In this document: piece after piece, positions 1-5,148 of the stretch | How positions within the stretch are numbered: the stretch's first letter is position 1 | Layout of the letters: each line of letters opens with the position of its first letter | NCBI GenBank assembly: GCA_020201485.1 | Contig: JAIVGT010000064.1 | Location: 1 to 5,805 of the forward strand | Reading direction: 5' to 3' | DNA length: 5,805 nucleotides | Source of the DNA: Halobacteriales archaeon | Lineage (GTDB): Archaea; Thermoplasmatota; SW-10-69-26; JACQPN01; JAIVGT01 | Program-made: the position numbers and the translations under genes | The notes under the pieces: model-generated | Databases searched by the model: none | The model's input: the letters and a program-made list of their open reading frames with translations, nothing else | What the model was told of the DNA's origin: nothing

Positions 1-387
1 CTCCGGGACCTTGCCCTGGCCGCGCGCGTCGAGGAGCTTCTCCGTCCAGTCGAGGACGTCGGTGGGGCCCCACGGCTTCTGGATGAAGTGGTCGATGTGC
101 GCGGCGTTGACGCCGCGCAGGAGCGCGTCGAAGTCCTGGAAGGCGCTCATGAGCACGCGCACCGCCTCCGGGCGGGCACGCGCCGCCTCGGCGAGGATGT
201 CCACGCCGCGCCCGTCGGGCAGGCGCTGGTCGCTGAAGATCACGTCCCAGTGCTCGGCCAGCATCTTGGCCTTGCCCTCGGCGAAGTTCGCCGCGGAGCG
301 CACCTCGCAGTCCGGAAGGAGGCCGAGGAGCCCCTCGAGGCTCTCACGGACGTCGGGCTCGTCGTCGATGACCAGGATGCGGCGCAA
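1..387 (-). CDS. Response regulator receiver-domain protein (partial, C-terminus beyond left edge)
   Basis: Reading the minus strand from a TTG at 387 gives 129 codons that fit a CheY-like receiver domain. The N-terminus MRRILVIDDEPDV carries the acidic Mg2+-binding pair D8/D9. The phosphoacceptor is D53 in FSDQRLPDG, the switch Ser is S81 in LMSAF, and the conserved Lys is K104 in IQKPW. The KPW form of the last motif is common in receiver domains. All four signature sites are present, so the domain should be phosphorylatable by a histidine kinase, which is not in the window. The receiver is nearly complete at the edge, and whether an output domain follows cannot be seen. The start is uncertain because the frame is open upstream: TTG 387 gives canonical length and has a weak GGTGG upstream, while GTG 405 and TTG 456 are in-frame alternatives. 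No ATG start exists. The gene diverges from the SemiSWEET pair. Confidence 0.88.
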   Translation of the reverse strand, partial: MRRILVIDDEPDVRESLEGLLGLLPDCEVRSAANFAEGKAKMLAEHWDVIFSDQRLPDGRGVDILAEAARARPEAVRVLMSAFQDFDALLRGVNAAHIDHFIQKPWGPTDVLDWTEKLLDARGQGKVPE

Positions 388-520
388 GGGACCACCAGGA
401 TGCACGCGGGCGCTCGCTCCGAGCTTGGTGCCCCAGCGCCATGAGGGGCGCGACAAGGGGTGCCTCGGCCGAGGGACGAGGGGGAACAGGGCCCCTGGCG
501 GGGGGCACCGGCCACCGCAA

Positions 521-537
521 CGGCCAAATAGGATAGG
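521..537 (-). promoter_or_regulatory. AT-rich patch in the divergent region, possible promoter of the response regulator
   Basis: On the minus strand the sequence CCTATCCTATTTGGCC is the most AT-rich stretch between the response regulator and the first SemiSWEET gene. The plus-strand gene has its own closer element, so this patch more likely serves the minus-strand gene, giving a leader of about 100 nt. The rest of 388-596 is GC-rich and shows no gene. Confidence 0.3.
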
Positions 538-560
538 ACGGGCGGGCCGTGCCGGGCCAG

Positions 561-571
561 CCTGGCTTATG
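561..571 (+). promoter_or_regulatory. TATA-like element for the PR-type SemiSWEET gene
   Basis: CCTGGCTTATG lies with its CTTAT core starting 31 nt before the ATG at 597. This is the spacing expected when transcription begins at or next to the start codon. It matches the elements upstream of six other starts in this window. Confidence 0.5.
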
Positions 572-596
572 GCCCCCCGGCTCCTCCAGGAGCCCG

Positions 597-926
597 ATGG
601 CGGTCGAGATCCTCGCGACCACCGCCGGCGTGGCGGTGCTCATGGGGGTGCTGCCGAGGGCGCTCTTCGCCGTGCGGCAGGGCCGCGCCGAGGGCCTGAG
701 CCAGGCGACGGCCTTCGCCCTGCTGCTCCTCACGGGCATGCTCGCGGTCTACGGTGCGTGGCTCGGCCACGTCGCGGCCTTCGTCGCGAACGTGGCGGCG
801 AGCGGGGCGTGCCTGGGGTTCCTCGTGCAGGCCCAGCGCTGCGAGAGCATCGCCGCCGAGCGCCGGGCCATCGCGGCCAAGATGCGCGGCGTGCGCCCGC
901 AGCGGCGGGTCGTGGCGCGGCGGTGA
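597..926 (+). CDS. SemiSWEET/PQ-loop family small membrane transporter, variant with PR in place of PQ
   Basis: This 109-residue protein has three predicted membrane helices (about 3-24, 34-51 and 56-78) in the three-helix-bundle pattern of SemiSWEET sugar transporters, which work as dimers. The first helix ends in VLPRALFAVRQGRAEGLS, which aligns with the PQ-loop pattern xPQxxxxxRxxxxxGxS, but the PQ glutamine is Arg (P20-R21). The third helix contains the VANVA segment, like the conserved Asn-bearing helix of the family. After about residue 79 there is an unusual basic, soluble tail rich in Arg, longer than the core needs. The ATG at 597 is chosen because the hydrophobic domain begins there and a TATA-like element sits 31 nt upstream; an AGGAG lies 4 nt before it and could also act as a ribosome site. 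A GTG at 549 would add 16 residues that are not transporter-like. A second family member starts 37 nt downstream. The substrate is not deducible; family membership is fairly sure, transport activity is inferred. Confidence 0.72.
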   Translation: MAVEILATTAGVAVLMGVLPRALFAVRQGRAEGLSQATAFALLLLTGMLAVYGAWLGHVAAFVANVAASGACLGFLVQAQRCESIAAERRAIAAKMRGVRPQRRVVARR

Positions 927-930
927 GGCA

Positions 931-940
931 GAACCTTCTT
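931..940 (+). promoter_or_regulatory. BRE/TATA-like element for the second SemiSWEET gene
   Basis: GAACCTTCTT has its CTTC core beginning 29 nt upstream of the GTG at 964, with the purine-rich GAA where a BRE would lie. A 10-bp palindrome, CCCGCGCGGG (943-952), separates it from the start. It suggests this gene can be transcribed independently of its upstream neighbour. Confidence 0.45.
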
Positions 941-963
941 CCCCCGCGCGGGCATGCGCGCGC

Positions 964-1239
964 GTGGACCCCTGGGTCAGCGCGCTCGGCCTCGTCGCAG
1001 GCACGCTGACCACCGGCGCGTTCGTGCCCCAGGTCGTGAAGGCGTGGCGCACGCGGCAGATGACCGACGTCAGTCCGCTCATGATCGTCGTCATGCTGAC
1101 CGGGCTCGTGCTCTGGATCGGGTACGGGCTGTTCCTCCAAGACGCGGTCATCATCGTGGCCAACGCCGTGGGCGTGGGGCTGACGACCATGCTGCTGGGG
1201 CTGTGGTGGAAATATCGCCAACGCGCGCCACAAGTGTGA
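964..1239 (+). CDS. SemiSWEET (PQ-loop) small solute/sugar transporter
   Basis: The protein is 91 residues if it begins at the GTG at 964, which is the usual size for SemiSWEETs. It starts MDPWVSALGLVAGTLTTGAF, and the first helix ends in the canonical VPQVVKAW motif (P22-Q23) followed by TRQMTDVSPL, the typical loop into helix 2. Helix 2 is about 34-54, and helix 3 contains VANAVGVG with the conserved Asn. Family knowledge: SemiSWEETs dimerise to form an alternating-access pore for sugars and the PQ prolines act as a hinge. GTG 964 is chosen because it gives the family N-terminus and lies 29 nt from a TATA-like element; the ATG at 954 is in another frame. The frame is open far upstream, but that part codes for nothing membrane-like. 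It follows the PR variant by 37 nt, so the two products may assemble together. Substrate unknown. Confidence 0.85.
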   Translation: MDPWVSALGLVAGTLTTGAFVPQVVKAWRTRQMTDVSPLMIVVMLTGLVLWIGYGLFLQDAVIIVANAVGVGLTTMLLGLWWKYRQRAPQV

Positions 1240-1256
1240 GTTGCAGCGAGTGCAAC
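1240..1256 (+). terminator. Hairpin directly after the SemiSWEET stop codon
   Basis: GTTGCA-GCGAG-TGCAAC is a perfect 6-bp stem with a 5-nt loop starting at the first base after the TGA. There is no T-tract, so it is not a typical intrinsic terminator. It could stabilise the mRNA 3' end or be an operator for the next gene. Confidence 0.35.
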
Positions 1257-1286
1257 GGCCAAGTGCCACGGCACCGGTCGCCGCGC

Positions 1287-1700
1287 ATGCGCGCGCGCCT
1301 CCTCGCCGGGCTCGCCCTGGCCATCGCGCTCAGCGGCTGCATGAGCGCCAACGTCCCGAGCTCGAGCCCTGGGCCGTCGTACTGCTGCGGCGACGGGCCA
1401 TGGTTCATGTGGAACTTCGACGGCTTGGGCTGGGCCGTCATGGCGGCCTTGGTCATGGCCGCGCTCGTCCTCATCGCCTGCAGCGCGCTCGTCCTGCTCG
1501 CGGTCGTGGCGCGCGGGCCGAGCGCGCAGCTGGCCGGCGTGCTCCTGGCCGCGCTCGGCGGCCTCGTGCTGCTCAGCACCGTCCCGGCGGCCGCACCCCT
1601 CGGCGCGCTCGTCGGCATGGCCTTCGTCGCGCTCGGCGCAGCAGCGGCCTGGCCCGCGCCGCGGCTCGTGGAGCGCAGCATCGTGCTCGGCGAGCGTTGA
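1287..1700 (+). CDS. Small lipoprotein with three predicted membrane helices, unknown function
   Basis: The 137-residue product begins MRARLLAGLALAIALSGC: a basic N-terminus, a hydrophobic stretch and a lipobox (LSGC) with the would-be lipidated Cys at 18. A short Ser/Pro linker follows, then an aromatic, Cys-bearing patch (YCCGDGPWFMWNFDG, 32-46), then three hydrophobic segments at about 47-75, 80-101 and 103-123, and a short charged tail. A lipid-anchored N-terminus joined to a multi-pass membrane domain is unusual. The first segment could instead be an uncleaved helix, making a four-helix protein. I recognise no family. The ATG at 1287 is supported by the signal-like N-terminus. No TATA-like element is seen 28-31 nt upstream, so it may be read from the SemiSWEET promoter (gap 47 nt). 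Confidence 0.6.
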   Translation: MRARLLAGLALAIALSGCMSANVPSSSPGPSYCCGDGPWFMWNFDGLGWAVMAALVMAALVLIACSALVLLAVVARGPSAQLAGVLLAALGGLVLLSTVPAAAPLGALVGMAFVALGAAAAWPAPRLVERSIVLGER

Positions 1701-1713
1701 CGCGCACCCGTGC

Positions 1714-1725
1714 AGGAAGGTTCAT
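1714..1725 (+). promoter_or_regulatory. BRE/TATA-like element upstream of the disrupted membrane-protein gene
   Basis: CAGGAAGGTTCA has its GTTC core 31 nt before the ATG at 1751. The 12-mer starting at 1713 matches that at 5591 at 11 positions (GCAGGAAG, then G or C, then TTC), upstream of the last gene in the window. An intact promoter-like site in front of a broken reading frame supports a real former gene here. Confidence 0.4.
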
Positions 1726-1750
1726 GCCCCGCCCCGGCCGCGGGGAGCGC

Positions 1751-2027
1751 ATGGTGACCGACGCCGAGCGCCTATAGCGCCTATTCTACTCCATCGTCGT
1801 CCTCGTCGGCCTCCTCGCGCTCGCGGTGGAGCCTGCTCACGCAGCGCGGCGTGCTGCCCCGGCACCGGGCCACGGCGAGCGCGGCCTGGGTCGTGGCTTG
1901 GCTGGGCTTCGTCGCCGGCATCATCGGCGCGCTGTTCGGAGCCTGGCCGGGCGTCGCGGCGGGCGCTGGGCTGCTGCTCATGAGCTGGCCGGCGATGCGG
2001 CCGATGCTCGCGGCGCGGAAAGCGTAG
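1751..2027 (+). pseudogene. Disrupted small three-helix membrane protein gene (amber codon plus frameshift)
   Basis: The ATG at 1751, 31 nt from a TATA-like element, opens MVTDAERL and then meets TAG at 1775-1777. The same frame continues as RLFYSIVVLVGLLALAV, a clear membrane helix. Around 1820-1835 the hydrophobic reading moves to the +1 frame (SLLTQRGVLPRHR, then AAWVVAWLGFVAGIIGALFG and WPGVAAGAGLLLMSWPAM) and ends at TAG 2025-2027. The amber codon lies at the junction of a perfect 9-bp tandem duplication; removing one copy restores MVTDAERLFYSIVV. The joined product would be about 90 residues with three helices. No family is recognised. Two independent lesions argue for decay. Alternatives are an assembly error for the frameshift, or a shorter real protein from GTG 1851 (58 residues), for which I see no promoter at the usual distance. 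Confidence 0.55.
1767..1784 (+). repeat. Perfect 9-bp tandem duplication creating an in-frame stop
   Basis: AGCGCCTAT occurs twice head to tail (1767-1775 and 1776-1784). Its length is a multiple of three, so the frame is kept, but the junction spells TAG in frame with the ATG at 1751. This is the signature of a replication-slippage duplication. Confidence 0.9.
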
Positions 2028-2260
2028 CGATGAAGGAGCGGGGGCGCGAGGCCCCGGCTTGGTTCTGCCGGCTCGGAACCGGCTCGCATCGCACGCACGT
2101 TCTCGATGATGGGAGCCTCAGCATACGCCCTGGGCGACGTTCGCGGCCAGCGCTGAGGACAGCGGCTCCCGTGCCCGGTCGTCGCGACAGGTGGGACGCC
2201 TGCCGCACACGCGATGGCCGAAAGGTCGCGTGCGTCGACCCACCCATGGCGCCAAAGCTC
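2028..2260. other. Intergenic region between convergent genes with a series of hairpins
   Basis: No convincing gene is seen on either strand; open frames here give Arg/Pro-rich products without structure. The region holds four stem-loops. GGGGC-GCGAG-GCCCC is at 2041-2055. GCCGG with CCGGC around a 7-nt loop is at 2067-2083. GGGAGCCTCAGC (2111-2122) pairs with GCTGA (2152-2156) and GGCTCCC (2164-2170) across a 7-nt bulge. CACGCGA (2208-2214) pairs with TCGCGTG (2226-2232), capped by CC-GAAA-GG. The GAAA tetraloop exists only in plus-strand RNA. They could be the 3' region of the disrupted gene, a small RNA, or chance pairing in GC-rich DNA. Confidence 0.35.
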
Positions 2261-3550
2261 CTACGGATACGCCCGGTTGATGCTCCGCGGGAAGGGGGTC
2301 GCGTCGCGGATGTGCTCGGCCTTCGTCAGCCAGGCCAGGACGCGCTCCGTGCCCAGGCCGAAGCCGCTGTGCGGCACGCTGCCGTACTTGCGCAGGTCGA
2401 AGTACCATTCGTACGCCGCGAGGTCCGTGTCCGGCTCGCGCATCAAGCGCCGCTTCATGCTCTCCACGTCCTGGCTGCGCTCGCTGCCGCCGATGATCTC
2501 GCCGTAGCCTTCGGGCGCGAGGAGGTCGGCGCAGCGCACGTACTTGCCCGATCCGTCGAGCGCCATGTAGAACGCCTTGATCTCCTCCGGCCAGAGCGTG
2601 ACGAACATCGGCTTCTCCGCGCCTTCCATGAGCGCGCGCTCGTGGGGCTGGCCGAAGTCGTCGCCGTGCTTCATGTCGAAGCCCTTCTTGCGCAGGCGCT
2701 CCAGGGCCTCGTCGTAGGTGATGCGGGGGAAGGGCGTGGTGACCTTGCGCAGGTCCGCCGGCTCCCGGCCCAGCTCGACGAGCTCCGCCTCGCACTCCCG
2801 CGCGACCTTCTGCGCGACGTGCGCGACCAGCTGCTCCTGGATGTCCATGTTGCCCTGGTAGTCCACCCACGCCTCCTCCGCCTCGAGGTGGCCGAACTCC
2901 GTGAGGTGCTTCGTCGTCCGGCTCTTCTCGGCTCGGAAGGAAGGCGTGAGGCACCACACCTTGTCCAGGCTGAAGATGAGCGCTTCCAGGTACATCTGCG
3001 CGCTCTGGCTGAGGAACGCCTTCTGCCCGAAGTAGTCGAAGGTGAACAGCGTGCTCCCGCCCTCGCACGCGTTCGTGGTGATGACGCTCGGCGTGGTCTC
3101 CCAGAAGCCGTTCTCGTCGAACCATGCGCGGAAGCCGCGCAGCATGACCGCCTTCACGCGCATCATGTTCGTCAGCTTGCGCGAGCGCAACCACAGGTGC
3201 CGCTTGTCCAGGAGCAGCTCCGTGCTCTGGTTCTCCTGGATGGGGAAGTCCGGGCTCTTGCCCACGAGCTGGAACGCGCTGGACTTGACCTCCCACCCCC
3301 CGGGGGCGCGCGGGTCCTTCGCCGGCGTGCCGGTGATGATGACGCTCGCCTCGTTGTTGGCCTCCTTCGCCTGCTCGAAGTCGGCGTCGGGAACGACGCC
3401 CTTCTTCACCGTGCATTGGATGACGCCGCTGCTGTCGCGGAGCGTGCAGAAGACGATGCCGCCGCTCGTGCGGTGCCGGTAGACCCAGCCGTGGAGCTGC
3501 ACGGGCTGGCCTTCGTGCTTCCCCGCGAGCACGTCGCGGATGAGGGGCAT
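2261..3550 (-). CDS. asnS: Asparaginyl-tRNA synthetase (class II, archaeal type)
   Basis: This cytoplasmic enzyme attaches asparagine to tRNA-Asn using ATP. The 429-residue protein is complete and of normal length for archaeal AsnRS. Residues about 17-105 form the anticodon-binding OB fold (VQLHGWVYRHRTSGGIVFC onward). Motif 1 is around 136-157 (RGFRAWFDENGFWETTPSVI). Motif 2 begins at FRAEKSRTTKHL (205-216) with LTEFGHLEAE after it. Motif 3 is GFGLGTERVLAWL (396-408). The protein ends PFPRSINRAYP, close to the usual PFPR…YP ending. FRAEKS, IIGGSERSQD (352-361) and the OB fold favour AsnRS over AspRS and over the OB-less asparagine synthetase-like paralogue. The ATG at 3550 gives the expected N-terminus and has a TATA-like element 31 nt upstream. 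It lies 52 nt downstream of the lipoprotein gene on the same strand but seems to have its own promoter. Its presence implies direct tRNA-Asn charging. Confidence 0.96.
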   Translation of the reverse strand: MPLIRDVLAGKHEGQPVQLHGWVYRHRTSGGIVFCTLRDSSGVIQCTVKKGVVPDADFEQAKEANNEASVIITGTPAKDPRAPGGWEVKSSAFQLVGKSPDFPIQENQSTELLLDKRHLWLRSRKLTNMMRVKAVMLRGFRAWFDENGFWETTPSVITTNACEGGSTLFTFDYFGQKAFLSQSAQMYLEALIFSLDKVWCLTPSFRAEKSRTTKHLTEFGHLEAEEAWVDYQGNMDIQEQLVAHVAQKVARECEAELVELGREPADLRKVTTPFPRITYDEALERLRKKGFDMKHGDDFGQPHERALMEGAEKPMFVTLWPEEIKAFYMALDGSGKYVRCADLLAPEGYGEIIGGSERSQDVESMKRRLMREPDTDLAAYEWYFDLRKYGSVPHSGFGLGTERVLAWLTKAEHIRDATPFPRSINRAYP

Positions 3551-3573
3551 GACGCGCGCACCGCGGCCCGGGG

Positions 3574-3586
3574 CCTTGAAGGCTTC
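3574..3586 (-). promoter_or_regulatory. BRE/TATA-like element for asnS
   Basis: Read on the minus strand, GAAGCCTTCAAGG has its CTTCA core starting 31 nt before the asnS ATG. The 8-mer GAAGCCTT is identical to that in front of the lipoprotein gene (4530 to 4523). Confidence 0.5.
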
Positions 3587-3602
3587 GCGGCGGCCGAGCC
3601 CT

Positions 3603-4496
3603 TCAGAGGTGCTCGTACGCCTTGTCGAGCTTCACGTCCGCGACCGGGCCGAGCTTGAGGGTCACGTCCGCGTCCTGGTACACGAGGCCGGCGATGTTCC
3701 CGACCGCGCCCGGGATGGGGGCGTGGTCCTGCGTGCGCAGGTGGGAGAAGTAGCCGTCGGGATCGGCGATGAGGTGCTTCCCGCCGTGCAGCCACAGGTC
3801 GAGGGCGATGGGCGTGAACGTGCTGTCGTCGTTCATGCGCTGGAACCACAGGCGCGTGAGGTTCTGCGGCACGTCGCCGAACGGCGAGGTGTGGAAGATG
3901 CTCTCGTACACGCCGTGGTCGGCCGTGTCCAGCAGGTTGTGGTACACGTCGGGCGCCGTCCACTCGGACGTGCCGGTCGTGGTCGAGGCGTGGAAGCCGA
4001 GCTTGTGCAGGGCCTCGTGCATGCCGTGGTCGCCGGTCGCGAGGACGTTCATGATGTAGCGCGGGCCGGGCGGGCCGGTGTCGAAGGGCGGCTGCTCCAC
4101 CTTCGTCACGACGAAGCCGAACACCAGGCCGGGCACGTCCTTGCCATCGTACTGCCACGCGTCGCACAGGATGGTGACGTGCCAGTTGCCCCACGTCTTG
4201 CCCTCGCTCGGCACGCCCTCCTCCGGCTCCTCCGGGTAGACGAGCTGCGGGCCCACGTCGCCCAGGATGTCGGCGACCTTCCAGGGCTCGGGGATGATGA
4301 GGGGGGCGACGCTCGTGCTGTGGACGCTGTGCCCGCCGCCCAGGAGGCAGCGCTGGCCTTCGAGGTCGAAGCTGGCCGGGGCGGTGACCTGGGCCGGGGC
4401 GCTCTGCGTGAGGGGCTGCTGGGTCGCAGGCTGGGCGGTGCAGCCGGCGAGGACGGTCAGGGCGAGCAGCGCGGCACCGAGGAGCCGGGCGTCCAT
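3603..4496 (-). CDS. Predicted secreted lipoprotein of unknown function
   Basis: The 297-residue product opens MDARLLGAALLALTVLAGC, a signal peptide ending in a lipobox (LAGC) with Cys at 19. It is followed by a Gln/Pro/Thr/Ala linker to about residue 42, as expected for a lipid-anchored extracytoplasmic protein. The mature part is soluble and rich in His, Asp and Trp, with two further Cys (C50, C111). A DH motif recurs: TGDHGMHEAL (155-164), TADHGVYESI (191-200) and TQDHAPIPG (255-263), and a WLHGGKHL segment lies at 235-242. The first two repeats have similar following sequence, hinting at internal duplication. The His/Asp-rich repeats could bind metal, but I recognise no family and assign no activity. 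The ATG at 4496 has a TATA-like element 29 nt upstream, so the transcript is likely leaderless. It diverges from pdaD across 133 nt and is followed by asnS. Confidence 0.82.
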   Translation of the reverse strand: MDARLLGAALLALTVLAGCTAQPATQQPLTQSAPAQVTAPASFDLEGQRCLLGGGHSVHSTSVAPLIIPEPWKVADILGDVGPQLVYPEEPEEGVPSEGKTWGNWHVTILCDAWQYDGKDVPGLVFGFVVTKVEQPPFDTGPPGPRYIMNVLATGDHGMHEALHKLGFHASTTTGTSEWTAPDVYHNLLDTADHGVYESIFHTSPFGDVPQNLTRLWFQRMNDDSTFTPIALDLWLHGGKHLIADPDGYFSHLRTQDHAPIPGAVGNIAGLVYQDADVTLKLGPVADVKLDKAYEHL

Positions 4497-4520
4497 GCGC
4501 GCGCAGATGCGCCGGTCGGG

Positions 4521-4530
4521 ATAAGGCTTC
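4521..4530 (-). promoter_or_regulatory. BRE/TATA-like element for the lipoprotein gene
   Basis: On the minus strand, GAAGCCTTAT has its CTTAT core 29 nt before the ATG at 4496. No Shine-Dalgarno site precedes the start, which fits a leaderless mRNA. Confidence 0.55.
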
Positions 4531-4586
4531 GCGCACCCGCGTTGAAAGGCTGGCGGGACCGCGCCTCCTCAGGAAGGCGCCGGCGC

Positions 4587-4597
4587 AACCTTTTAAC
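4587..4597 (+). promoter_or_regulatory. TATA box for pdaD
   Basis: AACCTTTTAAC is the most AT-rich element in the divergent region. Its CTT starts 40 nt before the pdaD ATG, about 10 nt further than in the other genes, so pdaD would have a short leader of roughly 10 nt (GAAGGGTTGCC before the ATG). Confidence 0.55.
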
Positions 4598-4607
4598 GGA
4601 CCGGTCC
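4598..4607 (+). promoter_or_regulatory. Palindrome abutting the pdaD TATA box, possible operator
   Basis: GGACCGGTCC is a perfect 10-bp palindrome beginning one base after TTTTAAC, between the TATA box and the inferred transcription start. A repressor bound here would block RNA polymerase. Short GC palindromes are common in this DNA, so the role is inferred from position only. Confidence 0.35.
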
Positions 4608-4629
4608 ATACCAGCATCGAAGGGTTGCC

Positions 4630-5097
4630 ATGCTCCCCGTCCCGACCCGTTTCTTCGTCACCTCCGGCAAGGCCGTGTCCAAGGTCAGCGACCTCAACGC
4701 CTTCGACGAGGCCTTGACCCGCGCCGGCATCGGCGAGCAGAACCTCGTCCACGTCAGCAGCGTGCTGCCCATCGGCATCAAGAAGGTGCCGCGCACGCAG
4801 CTCCCACGCGGGGCCATCACGCACTGCGTGCTCGCCCAGCAGCGCGGCAGCGAGGGCGAGACCATCAGCGCCGGCATCGCCTACGGCATGCGCGAGGACG
4901 GCCAGGGCGGCTACGTCGCCGAAGGCCACGGGCACATGACGGAGAAAGCGCTCCACGAGGTCCTGGAGTGGAAGATGGAGGAGATCGCCAAGCTCCGCGG
5001 CGTCACCCTCACCGACGTGCGCTACGCCATCGAGGAGCTGAGCATCCCCATGGACCACTACGGGACGTGCCTGGGCGCGCTCGTGTTCATGGAGTAG
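4630..5097 (+). CDS. pdaD: Pyruvoyl-dependent arginine decarboxylase
   Basis: This enzyme decarboxylates arginine to agmatine, the entry to archaeal polyamine synthesis and the donor for agmatidine in tRNA-Ile. The 155-residue proenzyme is of typical length. It has the family substrate segment LNAFDEALTRAGIG (22-35), in which D26 matches the Asp35 of the Methanocaldococcus jannaschii enzyme. The self-cleavage site HVSSVLP has cleavage expected between S43 and S44, leaving a pyruvoyl group on the large subunit (S52/S53 in M. jannaschii). GETISAGIAYG lies at 76-86, and E98 in VAEGHG aligns with catalytic Glu109. These residues are all intact, so it should be active. The ATG at 4630 gives a normal N-terminus. 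It has its own TATA box and a nearby palindrome, and it precedes the zinc-ribbon gene by 51 nt. Residue matches to M. jannaschii are from memory of that sequence. Confidence 0.93.
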   Translation: MLPVPTRFFVTSGKAVSKVSDLNAFDEALTRAGIGEQNLVHVSSVLPIGIKKVPRTQLPRGAITHCVLAQQRGSEGETISAGIAYGMREDGQGGYVAEGHGHMTEKALHEVLEWKMEEIAKLRGVTLTDVRYAIEELSIPMDHYGTCLGALVFME

Positions 5098-5115
5098 TTT
5101 CGGCGCACCCAGGGG

Positions 5116-5124
5116 CAGCTTCAA
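5116..5124 (+). promoter_or_regulatory. TATA-like element for the zinc-ribbon gene
   Basis: GCAGCTTCAA has its CTTCAA core starting 30 nt before the GTG at 5149 but only 21 nt before the ATG at 5140. The spacing therefore argues for the GTG start. Confidence 0.45.
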
Positions 5125-5148
5125 GTCCCACGGAGCGGAATGCCTCGC

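Noticed and set aside
88..444. Plus-strand open frame opposite the response regulator
   Set aside because: It is the antisense of the receiver domain, whose D8/D9, D53, S81 and K104 signature is on the minus strand.
1775..1777. TAG read as pyrrolysine in the 1751 gene
   Set aside because: The codon is explained by the 9-bp duplication junction, and a second frameshift follows anyway. No pyl genes are in view.
2067..2083. T-arm-like hairpin (5-bp stem, 7-nt loop) suggesting a tRNA on the minus strand
   Set aside because: The loop TTCCGAG lacks the conserved purine 57 and A58, and no matching acceptor, D or anticodon arms are found upstream.
2041..2232. RNase P, SRP or 5S RNA in the intergenic hairpin region
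   Set aside because: I looked for their conserved motifs (such as GAGGAAAG for RNase P) on both strands and found none. One minus-strand stretch faintly recalls the end of RNase P RNA but without its partner regions.
1826..3658. Very long plus-strand open frame (610 codons)
   Set aside because: Its second half is antisense to asnS, whose class II synthetase motifs are unmistakable. The translation is Arg/Leu/Val-rich without domains, a usual effect of GC-rich codon bias on the opposite strand.
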